A stretch of 64,000 nt of DNA from Arthrobacter sp. Soil764 (lineage in GTDB: Bacteria > Actinomycetota > Actinomycetes > Actinomycetales > Micrococcaceae): assembly GCF_001428075.1 (NCBI RefSeq), contig NZ_LMSI01000012.1, positions 130,507 through 194,506 of the forward strand. Direction: 5' to 3'. The translations under genes and the position numbers were made by a program. Below are positions 8,502 through 18,736 of the stretch, one piece after another. Position 1 is the stretch's first letter. Each line of letters begins with the position of its first letter. The notes below the pieces were generated by a model. The model was not told the origin of the DNA. It saw only the letters and a list, made by a program, of their open reading frames with translations, and ran no database searches.

Positions 8502-9449
8502 CTAACCGATGCTCAGCGCGATGCCGTCAAGGATGTCGTGTTCGCTTGCGGTGGCCGCGGTGATCCTCCCGCCGCTCAACTCCCCCATCCGTTCCAGGAT
8601 GCGTCGCCACACCAGTCCCCCGGCACCGATGACGTCCACGCGTCCGGGGTGCATATACGGCAATGCTGCACGGTCCGTCCGGGTCATGGACAGCAGGTCG
8701 GTGGCTGCGGCGCGTACCTCCCCGATGGGCAGTACTGCGCCGTGGATGGCGTCCGGCGAATATTCCGGCAGGCGGAGCGCATGGGCGGTGATGGTGGTGA
8801 CGGAGCCGGCAACACCGACGACGGCGGTGGCGCGTTCCAGCGGCACGTCGCGTCCGGCGCGGGCCATGGCGGCGTCCACATCGGCTTCCGCGGCGGCAAT
8901 CTGATCCGCGGTTGGCGGATCGGCGCGCAGGTGCCGTTCGGTCAGGCGGACACAGCCGATGTCCACGGACTTCGCTGCCGTGACCCCGGCGGAAGTGCCC
9001 AGGACGAACTCGGTGCTTCCGCCGCCGAGGTCCACCACCAGCACCTGGTGGCCGTCCAGGATTGGCAGGACGCTGCTGGCGCCGGCAAAGGACAAGGCCG
9101 CTTCCTCGTCCCCGGAGATAACTTCCGGCTCCACTCCCAGCAGGTCCCTGATGCCGTCCACGAAGACGTCCCGGTTGCGTGCATCGCGGCTTGCGGAGGT
9201 GGCTACGAAGCGGATCCGCTCCGCGCCGTGTTCCTTGATCAGGCGGGCGTAGTCAGCAGTGGCGGCAAAGGTGCGTTCCAGGGCCTCCGGGGCCAGTTCG
9301 CCCGTGGCGTCCACGCCCTGGCCCAGCCGGACCACGCGCATTTCCCTGACAACATCGGTAAGGGCCGTGTTGCCGTTGCTGCGGTTAATGTCCGCGATCA
9401 GGAGGCGGATGGAGTTGGTGCCGCAGTCGATGGCGGCCACGCGGGTCAT
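8502..9449 (-). CDS. Ppx/GppA phosphatase family protein
   Basis: Exopolyphosphatase / guanosine pentaphosphate phosphatase family, 315 aa from the ATG at 9449 (MTRVAAIDCGTNSIR). The sugar-kinase/actin-type phosphate loops are visible: AIDCGTNSIRLLI near the start and VVDLGGGSTEFVLG near residue 143. It is the short actinobacterial form without the C-terminal HD-like domains of E. coli Ppx. The ATG overlaps the DUF501 stop (ATGA). An exopolyphosphatase role is more likely than pppGpp hydrolysis for this short form, but sequence alone does not decide. Confidence 0.9.
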   Translation of the reverse strand: MTRVAAIDCGTNSIRLLIADINRSNGNTALTDVVREMRVVRLGQGVDATGELAPEALERTFAATADYARLIKEHGAERIRFVATSASRDARNRDVFVDGIRDLLGVEPEVISGDEEAALSFAGASSVLPILDGHQVLVVDLGGGSTEFVLGTSAGVTAAKSVDIGCVRLTERHLRADPPTADQIAAAEADVDAAMARAGRDVPLERATAVVGVAGSVTTITAHALRLPEYSPDAIHGAVLPIGEVRAAATDLLSMTRTDRAALPYMHPGRVDVIGAGGLVWRRILERMGELSGGRITAATASEHDILDGIALSIG

Positions 9450-10117
9450 TCCCCGGCCTCCGTGGCGCCGGCGGACTTCCGCACGGGGGCAGGGCGGCCG
9501 ACGATATCGGGCAGGCCCTGCGGTCCGTGCCGGCTGAGGTCCCTGGATGGCGCCTCGCCGGTGGTGTCCCAGGCGCCAGTGCAGTAGCACCGGTCCGCGG
9601 TCCACCATTCGCTGATCATGTCCAGCGCCTGGTCCCCCAGGGGATTGACGCCGCTGCCTGCTGCCAGGGAATGACCCACCAGGACGTGCAGGCATTTGAC
9701 GCGGGTGGGCATCCCGCCGGCGGAGACGCCGTCGATTTCGGGCACGGGACCGATGCCTGAGCGCTCCCCGATGGCGGCACGGGCGGCCAGGTACTCCTCG
9801 TGTGCTGTCCGGTAATCAGCTGCGAGGCCGGAATCGCCGGCCAGCTGGTCGTTCATGCTGTTCATGACGCCTGCCGCCTCAAGCCTGGAAACCGCGGAGG
9901 TGATGACCGGGTGCGTCAGGTAGAAGGTGGTGGGAAAGGGAGTGCCGTTGCTGAGGCGGGGCGCGGTGGCTGCCACCAGCGGGTTCCCACAGACGCAGCG
10001 CGCCGGAATCTCCACCACGTCGCGGACGGGACGTCCCAGCTGCCTGCTCAGTACTTCAAGGTCGTGTGCTGTCGGTTGGCGGGATTCGTCCCGGGCGGCT
10101 GCCGTGTTGTGTTCCAC
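9446..10117 (-). CDS. DUF501 domain protein
   Basis: 223 aa, GTG start. The domain begins near residue 20 (LEVLSRQLGRPVRDVVEIPARC) and includes CVCGNPLVAAT and PFPTTFYLTHP, which are typical of DUF501. It also has Cys/His residues (RCVCG, KCLHVLVGHSLA, DRCYC) that could bind metal. Function is unknown. DUF501 proteins are conserved across actinobacteria between the ftsB-like gene and ppx, as here, which suggests a role near division or polyphosphate metabolism. Confidence 0.88.
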   Translation of the reverse strand: MEHNTAAARDESRQPTAHDLEVLSRQLGRPVRDVVEIPARCVCGNPLVAATAPRLSNGTPFPTTFYLTHPVITSAVSRLEAAGVMNSMNDQLAGDSGLAADYRTAHEEYLAARAAIGERSGIGPVPEIDGVSAGGMPTRVKCLHVLVGHSLAAGSGVNPLGDQALDMISEWWTADRCYCTGAWDTTGEAPSRDLSRHGPQGLPDIVGRPAPVRKSAGATEAGE

Positions 10118-10144
10118 TGTCGCGGGCCGTCCTTCCTGTGCGGT

Positions 10145-10825
10145 TCAGTCTGTGGCCGCGCGCCGGATGGACTCCCACAGGGAATCCACCCACGGCAGAT
10201 CGGCGGGGTCTTGTGCTGCTGCGCCGGCGGGGCTACTGCTTTCTCCGGCCGGCTCGTCGCTGCCAAAAACCCAGTAGCCGGTTTCGCCCGGCATAACCAT
10301 GTTAATGCGGTCGCGGGCCTGCTGTTTGACGTAGTTGGGGTCCTGCCACCGTGAAACCTGCTGCCGGAGGGCGTCGCCTTCGGCCTGGCGTGCGGCGATA
10401 TCGGCGTTCAGCGCGTCGATTTCGGCTTTCTTGTCGAAGAAAATCTTCACCGTGGGCGCCAGCATGATGGTGATGGCAATCATCACAACGGCCAGGGCCA
10501 GCATGCGGCCGGAGAACGCCTTGGCCGGGACCGGGTGCTGCTCATCATCGCCGGCCCGGGCAGCCTTGCCGTCACCGGAACTGCTGCCTTTGCGTCCGGC
10601 CGAAGGCCGGGCCTTGGCCCCCTCCCCCGCCTTCCCGGCGGCGTGTCCCCCGGCTCCATGCCCCCGGTGACCGCCCAAAGGTGGGGTAGGCGCTTTGGCC
10701 TCCGCACCCTTGCCCGGCCGGAAATCCGCCCGGATGACCTCGGCACGGCCGGAGGATCCGTCGTCGGCCGTTGGGGCTGGACGGGCGGGGGCGACCTTGG
10801 GAACTTTGGGGCGGCGGGTAGCCAT
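10145..10825 (-). CDS. FtsB/DivIC-type septum formation initiator
   Basis: Bitopic division protein, 226 aa from the ATG at 10825 (MATRRPKVPK), which follows AGGAG. A long basic, Gly/Ala-rich cytoplasmic region (about 1-110) is followed by one transmembrane helix (MLALAVVMIAITIMLAPTV). A short extracellular coiled coil (KKAEIDALNADIAARQAEG) and a conserved membrane-distal segment (RDRINMVMPGETGYWVFG) complete it. This is the expected layout for an FtsB partner of FtsL/FtsQ. It sits 3' of eno, the usual actinobacterial location. Confidence 0.9.
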   Translation of the reverse strand: MATRRPKVPKVAPARPAPTADDGSSGRAEVIRADFRPGKGAEAKAPTPPLGGHRGHGAGGHAAGKAGEGAKARPSAGRKGSSSGDGKAARAGDDEQHPVPAKAFSGRMLALAVVMIAITIMLAPTVKIFFDKKAEIDALNADIAARQAEGDALRQQVSRWQDPNYVKQQARDRINMVMPGETGYWVFGSDEPAGESSSPAGAAAQDPADLPWVDSLWESIRRAATD

Positions 10826-10894
10826 GACACTCCTGAAACGCAGCCTGCCTGGGCCGCCACTATCTGTGCTGGACAAATGCTGCTGCAAACAACA

Positions 10895-10928
10895 GCGGTG
10901 GCTATGGTCTTTCAACCATAGCCACCGC
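10895..10928 (-). terminator. Terminator after eno
   Basis: 14-bp perfect stem (GCGGTGGCTATGGT) with a 6-nt loop, 20 nt past the eno stop; the minus strand continues TGTTGTTTGC. It separates eno from the ftsB-like gene, which has its own AGGAG just downstream. Confidence 0.75.
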
Positions 10929-10947
10929 GGATGGGTTTAGGCGGTTA

Positions 10948-12249
<1,302 letters not shown>

Positions 12250-12346
12250 TTAACGGGGGGAATCAGGCAGAAAACTCGACGTACTCGTCAGGGACTAGCG
12301 TAGTCGAGAGTGCTCCGGGTTACTCAAACCGGCCAAGGCCGGGACG

Positions 12347-13006
12347 TCATGATGCTGCTGGATGGTTTTGGTCAGCCTGGCCGCTTTGGTAACGGCGGAC
12401 CGCTGCACGCAGGGCGCGCTCGGCGTCCATGCCGCTGTCCCGGGCGGAACGCACGACGGCGAGCAGCAGGTTTCCGAGTTCGTCCTCGTTTTCGGGAACG
12501 GGAATCCCCTCGGGGAGCCCCAAGCCCGCGCGGGCGGCCCGGTCCAGCGACTTGTGGGCCTTGGCCAGCGCGGGAAGGGCGTCGGGAATGCCTTCAAAGG
12601 CATTGACCCGCTCCGGGCGTTCGGCCCGTTTGACCGCATCCCACTTCTGCTCGATCTCCTCGACCGTTGCAGGGAAGCTGTCCTGCAGGGAACCGTCGGG
12701 TTTGAAGACGTGTGGGTTGCGGCGGATCATCTTGGCACCCAGGCCGCGCGCAACGTCGTCGAACGTGAACGCGCCGCGCTCCTCGGCCAGCCGGGCATGC
12801 AGCACCACCTGGAGCAGGACATCACCGAGTTCGCCGCGGAGTTCGGCGTCCGGGTGGCCGTCGTCGATGGCTTCGGCCACCTCGTACGCCTCCTCCAGGA
12901 GGTACTCCACCAGTGAAGCGTGGGTCAGGGCCCCCATCCAGGGACAGTGCTCGCGCAGCTGCCCGACGATGGTGACCAAGTCTTCAGTTGGTGGCTGGTC
13001 AGCCAA
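12347..13006 (-). CDS. mazG: MazG family nucleotide pyrophosphohydrolase
   Basis: House-cleaning NTP pyrophosphohydrolase, 219 aa. The metal site is seen as LEEAYEVAEAI (E-E-x-x-E) near residue 37 and GELGDVLLQVV near residue 58; the RNPHVF segment is also typical. No in-frame ATG or GTG fits upstream of the domain. The start is TTG at 13006, inside the end of add (8-nt overlap). A single MazG domain plus a weaker C-terminal repeat accounts for the length. Confidence 0.92.
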   Translation of the reverse strand: MADQPPTEDLVTIVGQLREHCPWMGALTHASLVEYLLEEAYEVAEAIDDGHPDAELRGELGDVLLQVVLHARLAEERGAFTFDDVARGLGAKMIRRNPHVFKPDGSLQDSFPATVEEIEQKWDAVKRAERPERVNAFEGIPDALPALAKAHKSLDRAARAGLGLPEGIPVPENEDELGNLLLAVVRSARDSGMDAERALRAAVRRYQSGQADQNHPAAS

Positions 13007-14135
13007 GGTTGGCGTAGGCGTCGTTGATGTATTCCACCAGCGCTTCCTTTTCCTCCAGGGGCAGGAAGGATGCCTCGGCGGCGTTGAGGGTCAGCTCCAG
13101 CAGGTCGTCGAGGTCGTAGTCGAAGGTCTCCACCAACAGGTTGAACTCATCGGTCAGGGTGACGCCGCTCATCAGGCGGTTGTCCGTGTTGATGGTGACG
13201 TTGAAGCCCAGCTGGTAGAGCATGTCCAGCGGGTGGCTTTCGATGCCTTCGCCGAATTCCGCGATCGCGCCGGTCTGGAGGTTGGAGGAGGGGCAGACTT
13301 CCAGGGCGATGCCGCGGTCGCGGACCCAGCTGGAGAGGTCCCCGAGGGTGACCAGGCCCACGGTGTCGCCGGCTTCCTCGTCGTCGTCGAATTCCACCAT
13401 GATGTCCTCCGCGATGCGGACGCCGTGTCCCAGCCGCAGGGCCCGGCCGTCCACCAGCGCGGACTGGATGCTTTCCAGCCCGGCGGCCTCGCCGGCGTGT
13501 ACCGTGGCGGGGAAGTTGTGCTGGGCGAGGTAGGTGAAGGCGTCCTTGAAGCGGCTGGGCAGGAAGCCGTCCTCGGCCCCGGCGATGTCAAAGCCCACGG
13601 CGCCCTTGTTGCGGTGGCGGACGGCCAGTTCGGCGATCTCCTGGCCGCGGTCGGCATGCCGCATGGCGGTGATCAACTGGCCCACCTGGATTTCGCGGCC
13701 GCTTTCGGAGACAGCTTCAACGCCGGCCTCCAGGCCGTCCTGGACTGCTTCGACGGCTTCATCGAGGCTGAGGCCCTTCTGGAGATGCTGTTCGGGAGCC
13801 CAGCGGACTTCGCCGTACACCACGCCGTCGTCGGCAAGGTCCTCGACGAATTCCTTCGCCACCCGGAACAGGCCATCGTAGGTCTGCATCACGGCAACGG
13901 TGTGGTCGAACGTTTCCAGGTAGCGGACCAGGGATCCGGAATCCGCTGATTCCCGGAACCACTGCCCCAGGGCCACGGGGTCGGTCGAGGGAAGCGTGTG
14001 GCCAACGGCCTCCGCCAGTTCGATGATGGTGGCCGGACGGAGTCCCCCGTCCAGGTGGTCGTGAAGGGACACCTTGGGCAGGCTCTTCAGGTCAAAATCG
14101 ATGGCAGGGGCAGCGTCAACAATGGGCTCAGTCAC
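12999..14135 (-). CDS. add: Adenosine deaminase
   Basis: Adenosine/deoxyadenosine to inosine/deoxyinosine; zinc enzyme of the amidohydrolase fold, 378 aa. Zinc and catalytic motifs are all present: HDHLDGGLRP near residue 25, VHAGEAAG near 208, LGHGVRIAED near 230 and NTDNRLMSG near 316. GTG start with AAGGTGGG upstream. It extends the nucleoside salvage theme of the neighbouring deoA-cdd-transporter operon and overlaps mazG. Confidence 0.95.
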   Translation of the reverse strand: MTEPIVDAAPAIDFDLKSLPKVSLHDHLDGGLRPATIIELAEAVGHTLPSTDPVALGQWFRESADSGSLVRYLETFDHTVAVMQTYDGLFRVAKEFVEDLADDGVVYGEVRWAPEQHLQKGLSLDEAVEAVQDGLEAGVEAVSESGREIQVGQLITAMRHADRGQEIAELAVRHRNKGAVGFDIAGAEDGFLPSRFKDAFTYLAQHNFPATVHAGEAAGLESIQSALVDGRALRLGHGVRIAEDIMVEFDDDEEAGDTVGLVTLGDLSSWVRDRGIALEVCPSSNLQTGAIAEFGEGIESHPLDMLYQLGFNVTINTDNRLMSGVTLTDEFNLLVETFDYDLDDLLELTLNAAEASFLPLEEKEALVEYINDAYANLG

Positions 14136-14188
14136 GTTCCCACCTTAGGGTGGGGCGGCATTCAATGCCAGCCGTTCAAAGCCAGCCG

Positions 14189-14914
14189 CTACTTGGCCGC
14201 GGGGCCGGCCTCTGCCGACGGCATGACCAGGGCCTGGGTGCCGGGGCGCCCCTCATTCCCCGACGTGGAGGTATCATCGCCCCACTCGTCAGACTCAGGC
14301 GCGTCGTTGCGGCCCAGCCGCTTGTGCCACCAGCGCAGCAGGTGGTCGATGACGATGCCCAGGACAATGGCGAATACGACGGCGATTCCCGCGCTGAGCA
14401 GGGGGTTGTGGTGCAGCCAGGGGAACGAGCTGGCAAGAACGCCGATGCCCAGGGAGTAGCCCACCCACGTGACGCAGGCGAAGGCGTCGAAAACGAAGAA
14501 CCTGCGGTGCGAGAAGCCGGTGCTGCCGGCAACGTAGTTGACGGCCACCCGGCCCCACGGGATGTACCGGGCGGTGAAGATCAGGACGGCGCCGCGCTTT
14601 TCCAGCTCATAGCGCGCCCACGCGAACACCTTCCGGACTTTAGGCCGGCGCATCCAGCCCCAGCGGTCCAGGCCGATCTTGCGGCCGAGCAGGTAGGCCA
14701 TGTTGTCGCCGCAGATGGCACCGATCAGGGCCGTGATGCCCAGGATCCAGAGGTTGGGTTCGCCGCTGTGCCGGGAGAATGCCGCCAACGCAACAATAAG
14801 GGTCTCGCTGGGGACCACCATGGCGAAACCGTCCACGAAGAAGAACACCAGCAAGACGGGGTAAATCCACCACTGGCCCGCTGCATGGAGCACGGCCTCA
14901 TTAATAAACTCCAC
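14189..14914 (-). CDS. DedA family (SNARE-associated/VTT) membrane protein 1
   Basis: 241 aa from GTG 14914, chosen because AGGAG lies 9 nt upstream; an upstream in-frame extension has no ribosome binding site. The DedA core is seen as FFVDGFAMVVPSETLIV near residue 24 and GAICGDNMAYLLGRKIG near 65. ARYIPWGRVAVNYVAG lies near 119, with a C-terminal membrane pair and an acidic tail. DedA proteins are implicated in lipid scrambling (undecaprenyl phosphate or phosphatidylethanolamine) and membrane homeostasis. It stands in tandem with a paralogue. Confidence 0.88.
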   Translation of the reverse strand: MEFINEAVLHAAGQWWIYPVLLVFFFVDGFAMVVPSETLIVALAAFSRHSGEPNLWILGITALIGAICGDNMAYLLGRKIGLDRWGWMRRPKVRKVFAWARYELEKRGAVLIFTARYIPWGRVAVNYVAGSTGFSHRRFFVFDAFACVTWVGYSLGIGVLASSFPWLHHNPLLSAGIAVVFAIVLGIVIDHLLRWWHKRLGRNDAPESDEWGDDTSTSGNEGRPGTQALVMPSAEAGPAAK

Positions 14915-15048
14915 GCGGTGTTGCTCCTGTATAAAAAATGACACAGCCAAAGTGCCGCAGCCAAAGCGGAAATCGTTCCTAAGTGTCCCACGCGGGGGGC
15001 GCAGTCCGCTACGCCCCAATGCCCGGAATTACCCCTTAAACGCGCTGG

Positions 15049-15678
15049 TCAGGCGCCTGGTTCCCTGATCCGTTCCACAACGTTGGGTTTGCCCCGGAAT
15101 TTGTTGATCACGAGGTCCACCACGATGCCCAGGGCCACGGCGCAGACGATGGCGATTGCCGCGCCCAGGACGTGGTTGTCTTCGAACCACTGGCCGAAGA
15201 AGAGCCCGATCGCCACGGAGTAGCCGGCCCAGAGGCTGGCCGAAAGGACGGTCAGCCCGATGAACCGAAAATGCGGATAGTGGGTGGCCCCAGCGGTGAG
15301 GTTGACGGCCACCCGGCCGATGGGGACAAAGCGGGCCACGAGGATCAGCGAGGCCGGCCGCTTCCTGAGTTCGCGGCCCGCCCACCGGAATGCGCTTTGC
15401 ATGCGCGGCCCGCGCATCCATGCCCAGCGCATGGTGCCCACCCGCCGGCCCAGCAGGTAGGCGATGTTGTCACCGGAGAAGGCGCCCACAGCGGCGACCA
15501 GGGCCAGGAGCAGCGGGTTGGGAACATCGGCGGTGGCGGCGACGGCTGCCAGGCCCACCACCACGGATTCACTGGGGACGGGCGGGAAGAAGCCGTCAAT
15601 GATGCAGCAGGCCAGCACCAGGACGAGCACCCAGGGCTGCCCGGCTGCGGCGAGGATGAAGTCATTGATGGCCTGCAT
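15049..15678 (-). CDS. DedA family (SNARE-associated/VTT) membrane protein 2
   Basis: 209 aa paralogue of the adjacent gene, with the same ordered motifs: CIIDGFFPPVPSESVVV near residue 26, GAFSGDNIAYLLGRRVG near 66 and ARFVPIGRVAVNLTAGAT near 123. It begins with a membrane helix and ends with a basic tail. It starts 6 nt after the deoA stop, so it is probably the last gene of the bmp-permease-cdd-deoA transcript. The two DedA copies differ mainly in their tails. Confidence 0.88.
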   Translation of the reverse strand: MQAINDFILAAAGQPWVLVLVLACCIIDGFFPPVPSESVVVGLAAVAATADVPNPLLLALVAAVGAFSGDNIAYLLGRRVGTMRWAWMRGPRMQSAFRWAGRELRKRPASLILVARFVPIGRVAVNLTAGATHYPHFRFIGLTVLSASLWAGYSVAIGLFFGQWFEDNHVLGAAIAIVCAVALGIVVDLVINKFRGKPNVVERIREPGA

Positions 15679-15684
15679 TGGTGC

Positions 15685-17001
15685 CTATGCTATGCGGTCG
15701 ATGATGAGCTGCTGGGCGGGCCGCGAACCTTCCGGTGCGATAACCACCGCGTGTTCCAGGGCTTCCCTGGCACGGGCAAACCGCTCCGGGGTGTCCGTGA
15801 GCAGGGTCATCAGGGGTTCGCCGGCGCGGACCGTGGCGCCGGGCTTGGCGTGCATCCGCACCCCTGCTCCCGCCTGGACTGCGTCCTCCTTGCGGGCACG
15901 TCCGGCTCCCAGCCGCCAGGCGGCCACACCCACGGCGAGCGCGTCCAGTTCCACCAGCACACCGTCCGCCGGGGCGTAGACGACGTCGGATTCCCTGGCC
16001 ACCGGCAGCGCAGCCCGGGGGTCGCCCCCTTGGGCGGCGATCATCCGGTTCCAAACGTCCATTGCACGGCCGTCCTTAAGGGCGGCGGCGGGGTCGGCGT
16101 CATGCACTCCTGCACACGCGAGCATTTCCCTGGCGAGCCGGACGGTCAGCTCCACGACGTCGTCCGGGCCGCCGCCGGCGAGCACCTCCACGGATTCCTC
16201 CACCTCGATGGCGTTGCCCGCGGTGAGCCCCAGAGGCGTGTCCATGTTGGTCAGCAGCGCCACCGTGTTGACGCCGGCATCCTTGCCCAGCGCCACCATG
16301 GTTTCGGCGAGTTCGCGGGCTTTGTCCTCGTCCTTCATGAAGGCACCGCTGCCCACTTTGACGTCCAGGACCAGCGATCCGGTGCCCTCGGCGATCTTCT
16401 TGCTCATGATGGAGGACGCGATCAGCGGGATGGCTTCCACCGTGCCGGTAACGTCACGCAGGGCGTAGAGCTTCTTGTCTGCGGGCGCCAGGCCGGCACC
16501 GGCGGCGCAAATCACCGCCCCGATGTCCTGGAGCTGGGCCAGGATCTCCTCATTGGAAAGGTTGGCCCGCCACCCCGGAATGGACTCCAGCTTGTCCAGC
16601 GTTCCGCCGGTGTGCCCCAGGCCACGGCCTGACAGCTGCGGCACGGCCACGCCGAACACGGCGACAAGCGGGGCCAGCGGCAGGGTGATCTTGTCCCCCA
16701 CGCCGCCGGTTGAATGCTTGTCCGTGGTGTACTTCAGGCCCCCGTCGGGCCGCCGGAGGCTGGAGAAGTCCATCCGTTCCCCGGACGCGATCATGGCAGC
16801 GGTCCACCGCGCGATCTCGGCGCGGTCCATGCCGTTGAGCAGGATGGCCATGTTCAGTGCTGCCATCTGCTCATCCGCGATCGCGCCGCGGGTGTAGGCG
16901 TCGATGGTCCAGTCGATCTGTTCGGGGCTCAACGTGCCTTTATCCCGTTTGGTGCGGATGATGTCAACGGCGTCGAACGCCTCGGTCCTGCTCTCGGTCA
17001 C
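15685..17001 (-). CDS. deoA: Thymidine phosphorylase
   Basis: Pyrimidine nucleoside phosphorylase, 438 aa. It phosphorolyses thymidine or deoxyuridine to base plus deoxyribose-1-phosphate. The start is GTG at 17001 (VTESRTEAFDAV), overlapping the cdd stop as GTGA; the frame is open further upstream but that is not coding. The phosphate and substrate motif KHSTGGVGDKI is near residue 88 and SGRGLGHTGGTLDKLESIPG near 118. The C-terminal barrel-sandwich domain follows. It works directly after Cdd: cytidine to uridine to uracil. Confidence 0.95.
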   Translation of the reverse strand: MTESRTEAFDAVDIIRTKRDKGTLSPEQIDWTIDAYTRGAIADEQMAALNMAILLNGMDRAEIARWTAAMIASGERMDFSSLRRPDGGLKYTTDKHSTGGVGDKITLPLAPLVAVFGVAVPQLSGRGLGHTGGTLDKLESIPGWRANLSNEEILAQLQDIGAVICAAGAGLAPADKKLYALRDVTGTVEAIPLIASSIMSKKIAEGTGSLVLDVKVGSGAFMKDEDKARELAETMVALGKDAGVNTVALLTNMDTPLGLTAGNAIEVEESVEVLAGGGPDDVVELTVRLAREMLACAGVHDADPAAALKDGRAMDVWNRMIAAQGGDPRAALPVARESDVVYAPADGVLVELDALAVGVAAWRLGAGRARKEDAVQAGAGVRMHAKPGATVRAGEPLMTLLTDTPERFARAREALEHAVVIAPEGSRPAQQLIIDRIA

Positions 17002-17414
17002 TGGGTCTCCTCCAGGTGTTCGGGACCAAAGGCGTCGGGCAGCACCTGGTCCATGGTCTTGATGCCTTGGGTGGTCATGAGCTGCATGTCCGGGGCACGG
17101 AATTCGTACAGCAACTGCCGGCACCGGCCGCAGGGCATGAGGACATTTCCAGCCCCGTCGACGCAATAGAACGCGCGCAGCACACCGCCCCCGGTCATGT
17201 GCAGGTTGCCCACCAGGGCGCATTCCGCGCAGAGCGTCAGCCCATAGCTGGCGTTCTCCACGTTGCAGCCGCTGACAATCCGGCCGTCCCCGGTAAGGGC
17301 CGCTGCCCCCACCGGGAACTTGGAGTACGGGGCGTAGGCATTTTTCATGGCGGCGACGGCGGCAACTTCGAGGGCCGCCCAGTCCACCGTTTGTGAGCTG
17401 TCCATGGCGGTCAT
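16998..17414 (-). CDS. cdd: Cytidine deaminase
   Basis: Zinc-dependent deamination of cytidine and deoxycytidine, 138 aa. Substrate motif SKFPVGAAAL, zinc ligand/proton shuttle CAEC (Cys-Ala-Glu), and the second zinc pair PCGRCRQ. It is the short tetrameric form. ATGA overlap with the upstream permease and GTGA overlap with deoA show one operon. Confidence 0.96.
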   Translation of the reverse strand: MTAMDSSQTVDWAALEVAAVAAMKNAYAPYSKFPVGAAALTGDGRIVSGCNVENASYGLTLCAECALVGNLHMTGGGVLRAFYCVDGAGNVLMPCGRCRQLLYEFRAPDMQLMTTQGIKTMDQVLPDAFGPEHLEETQ

Positions 17415-18736
17415 CCCTTGACGTAAGGGATGCCGCTGGCGGCGGGGCCCCTGGATTTGCCAACCAGGCCGGCGACGGCGAGGACGGTCACCAGGTAGGG
17501 CAGCATGGCCATGAACTGGCTGGGCACCGGTGTGCCGATGATGGTCACGATGCTTTGGAGGTTGTCGGCGAAGCCGAACAGGAGTGCCGCGAAGAAGGCT
17601 CCCACTGGGTTCCAGCGGCCAAAGATGAGGGCGGCCAGGGCGATGAAGCCGCGCCCACCGGAGATTTCCTTGGTAAAGCTGTCAATGGCCACCAGGGTGA
17701 AGAAGGAGCCTCCGATGCCGGCGACGGCACCGCCGAGGGTGACGTTCCAGAACCGGGTAGCGTTGACGTTGATGCCAAGGGTGTCCGCCGCCTGGGGGTG
17801 CTCCCCCACTGCCCGGACACGCAGGCCCCACCTCGTCTTGAACAGGCCAACCCAGACCACTGCGACGGCCACGTACATGAGGTAGCCCACCAGCGACTGG
17901 CGGAACAGGATGGGACCGATGATCGGGATGCTGGAGAGCACGGGAATGTCGATCACATCCAGGCCCGGCGGTGAGTTGAACTGGGCTTTGTTGGTTTGCA
18001 TCACAGTGCTGAACAGGAAGCCCGTCACCCCGGAGACCAGGACGTTGAGGACGACGCCGACGATGATCTGGTTCACCAGGTACTTGATGCTGAACAGGGC
18101 CAGGACCATGGATACCACCGCACCGGCGATGGCCGCTGCCAGCAGGCCGATGATGGCGTTCTTTGTCATGCTGGCGACGATGGCTGCGGTGAATGCCCCG
18201 CCCAGGAGCTGCCCTTCGATGGCGATGTTGACCACGCCCACCCGCTCGCACAGGACACCGGACAGCGACCCGAACACGAGCGGAACGGCAAGCGTGACGG
18301 ACCCCGCGATGAGCCCTGCAAGCGAGATGGCCGGCGTACGGGCGCCGCCCACCACCCAGATAAGGAATGCGGCCACGAAGATCACGATGAAGGTGACGGC
18401 CAGCCAGCCCGGAGCCGGCTGGTTCTTTATCTTCAGGTAGACGGCGTATCCCGCCAATGCCACGAGGAGCACGGATAAGACGATGCCGCCGGCAAACGCG
18501 TTGATTTCCAGTGCGGGCAGCTGGAAAAAGTCTTCCCCGGTGGAGATTCCGAAGCTGGCAGTCTGGCTGGGGGCCAGGAATCCGAAGAACACCAGGGAGA
18601 CCAGGGCGAAGACGGTGAGCAGGACGGGCGTCTTCCAGCTGACTGGCCTGGTGGCCGGTGCTGCGGATGGAGCACCTGCGGTGGGTCCTCCGGGCTGGGG
18701 TTTGCCCGGCCTGGACGAAGAAACTGTTGTGCTCAT
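17411..18736 (-). CDS. Nucleoside ABC transporter permease (NupQ/YufQ type)
   Basis: Inner-membrane permease of the BMP-type ABC importer, 441 aa from ATG 18736, which overlaps the upstream permease stop (ATGA). A polar N-terminal tail is followed by about nine membrane segments. Conserved features are GLIAGSVTLAVPLVFGSLSGVLCERVG, NIAIEGQLLGGAFTAA (the EG loop contacting the ATPase) and GINVNATRFWNV. The operon partners (BMP lipoprotein, cdd, deoA) indicate nucleosides as substrate. Confidence 0.9.
   Translation of the reverse strand: MSTTVSSSRPGKPQPGGPTAGAPSAAPATRPVSWKTPVLLTVFALVSLVFFGFLAPSQTASFGISTGEDFFQLPALEINAFAGGIVLSVLLVALAGYAVYLKIKNQPAPGWLAVTFIVIFVAAFLIWVVGGARTPAISLAGLIAGSVTLAVPLVFGSLSGVLCERVGVVNIAIEGQLLGGAFTAAIVASMTKNAIIGLLAAAIAGAVVSMVLALFSIKYLVNQIIVGVVLNVLVSGVTGFLFSTVMQTNKAQFNSPPGLDVIDIPVLSSIPIIGPILFRQSLVGYLMYVAVAVVWVGLFKTRWGLRVRAVGEHPQAADTLGINVNATRFWNVTLGGAVAGIGGSFFTLVAIDSFTKEISGGRGFIALAALIFGRWNPVGAFFAALLFGFADNLQSIVTIIGTPVPSQFMAMLPYLVTVLAVAGLVGKSRGPAASGIPYVKG

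Noticed and set aside
12429..13949. A 506-codon plus-strand frame opposite mazG and add
   Set aside because: Antisense to two well-supported genes and no family features; composition typical of shadow frames.
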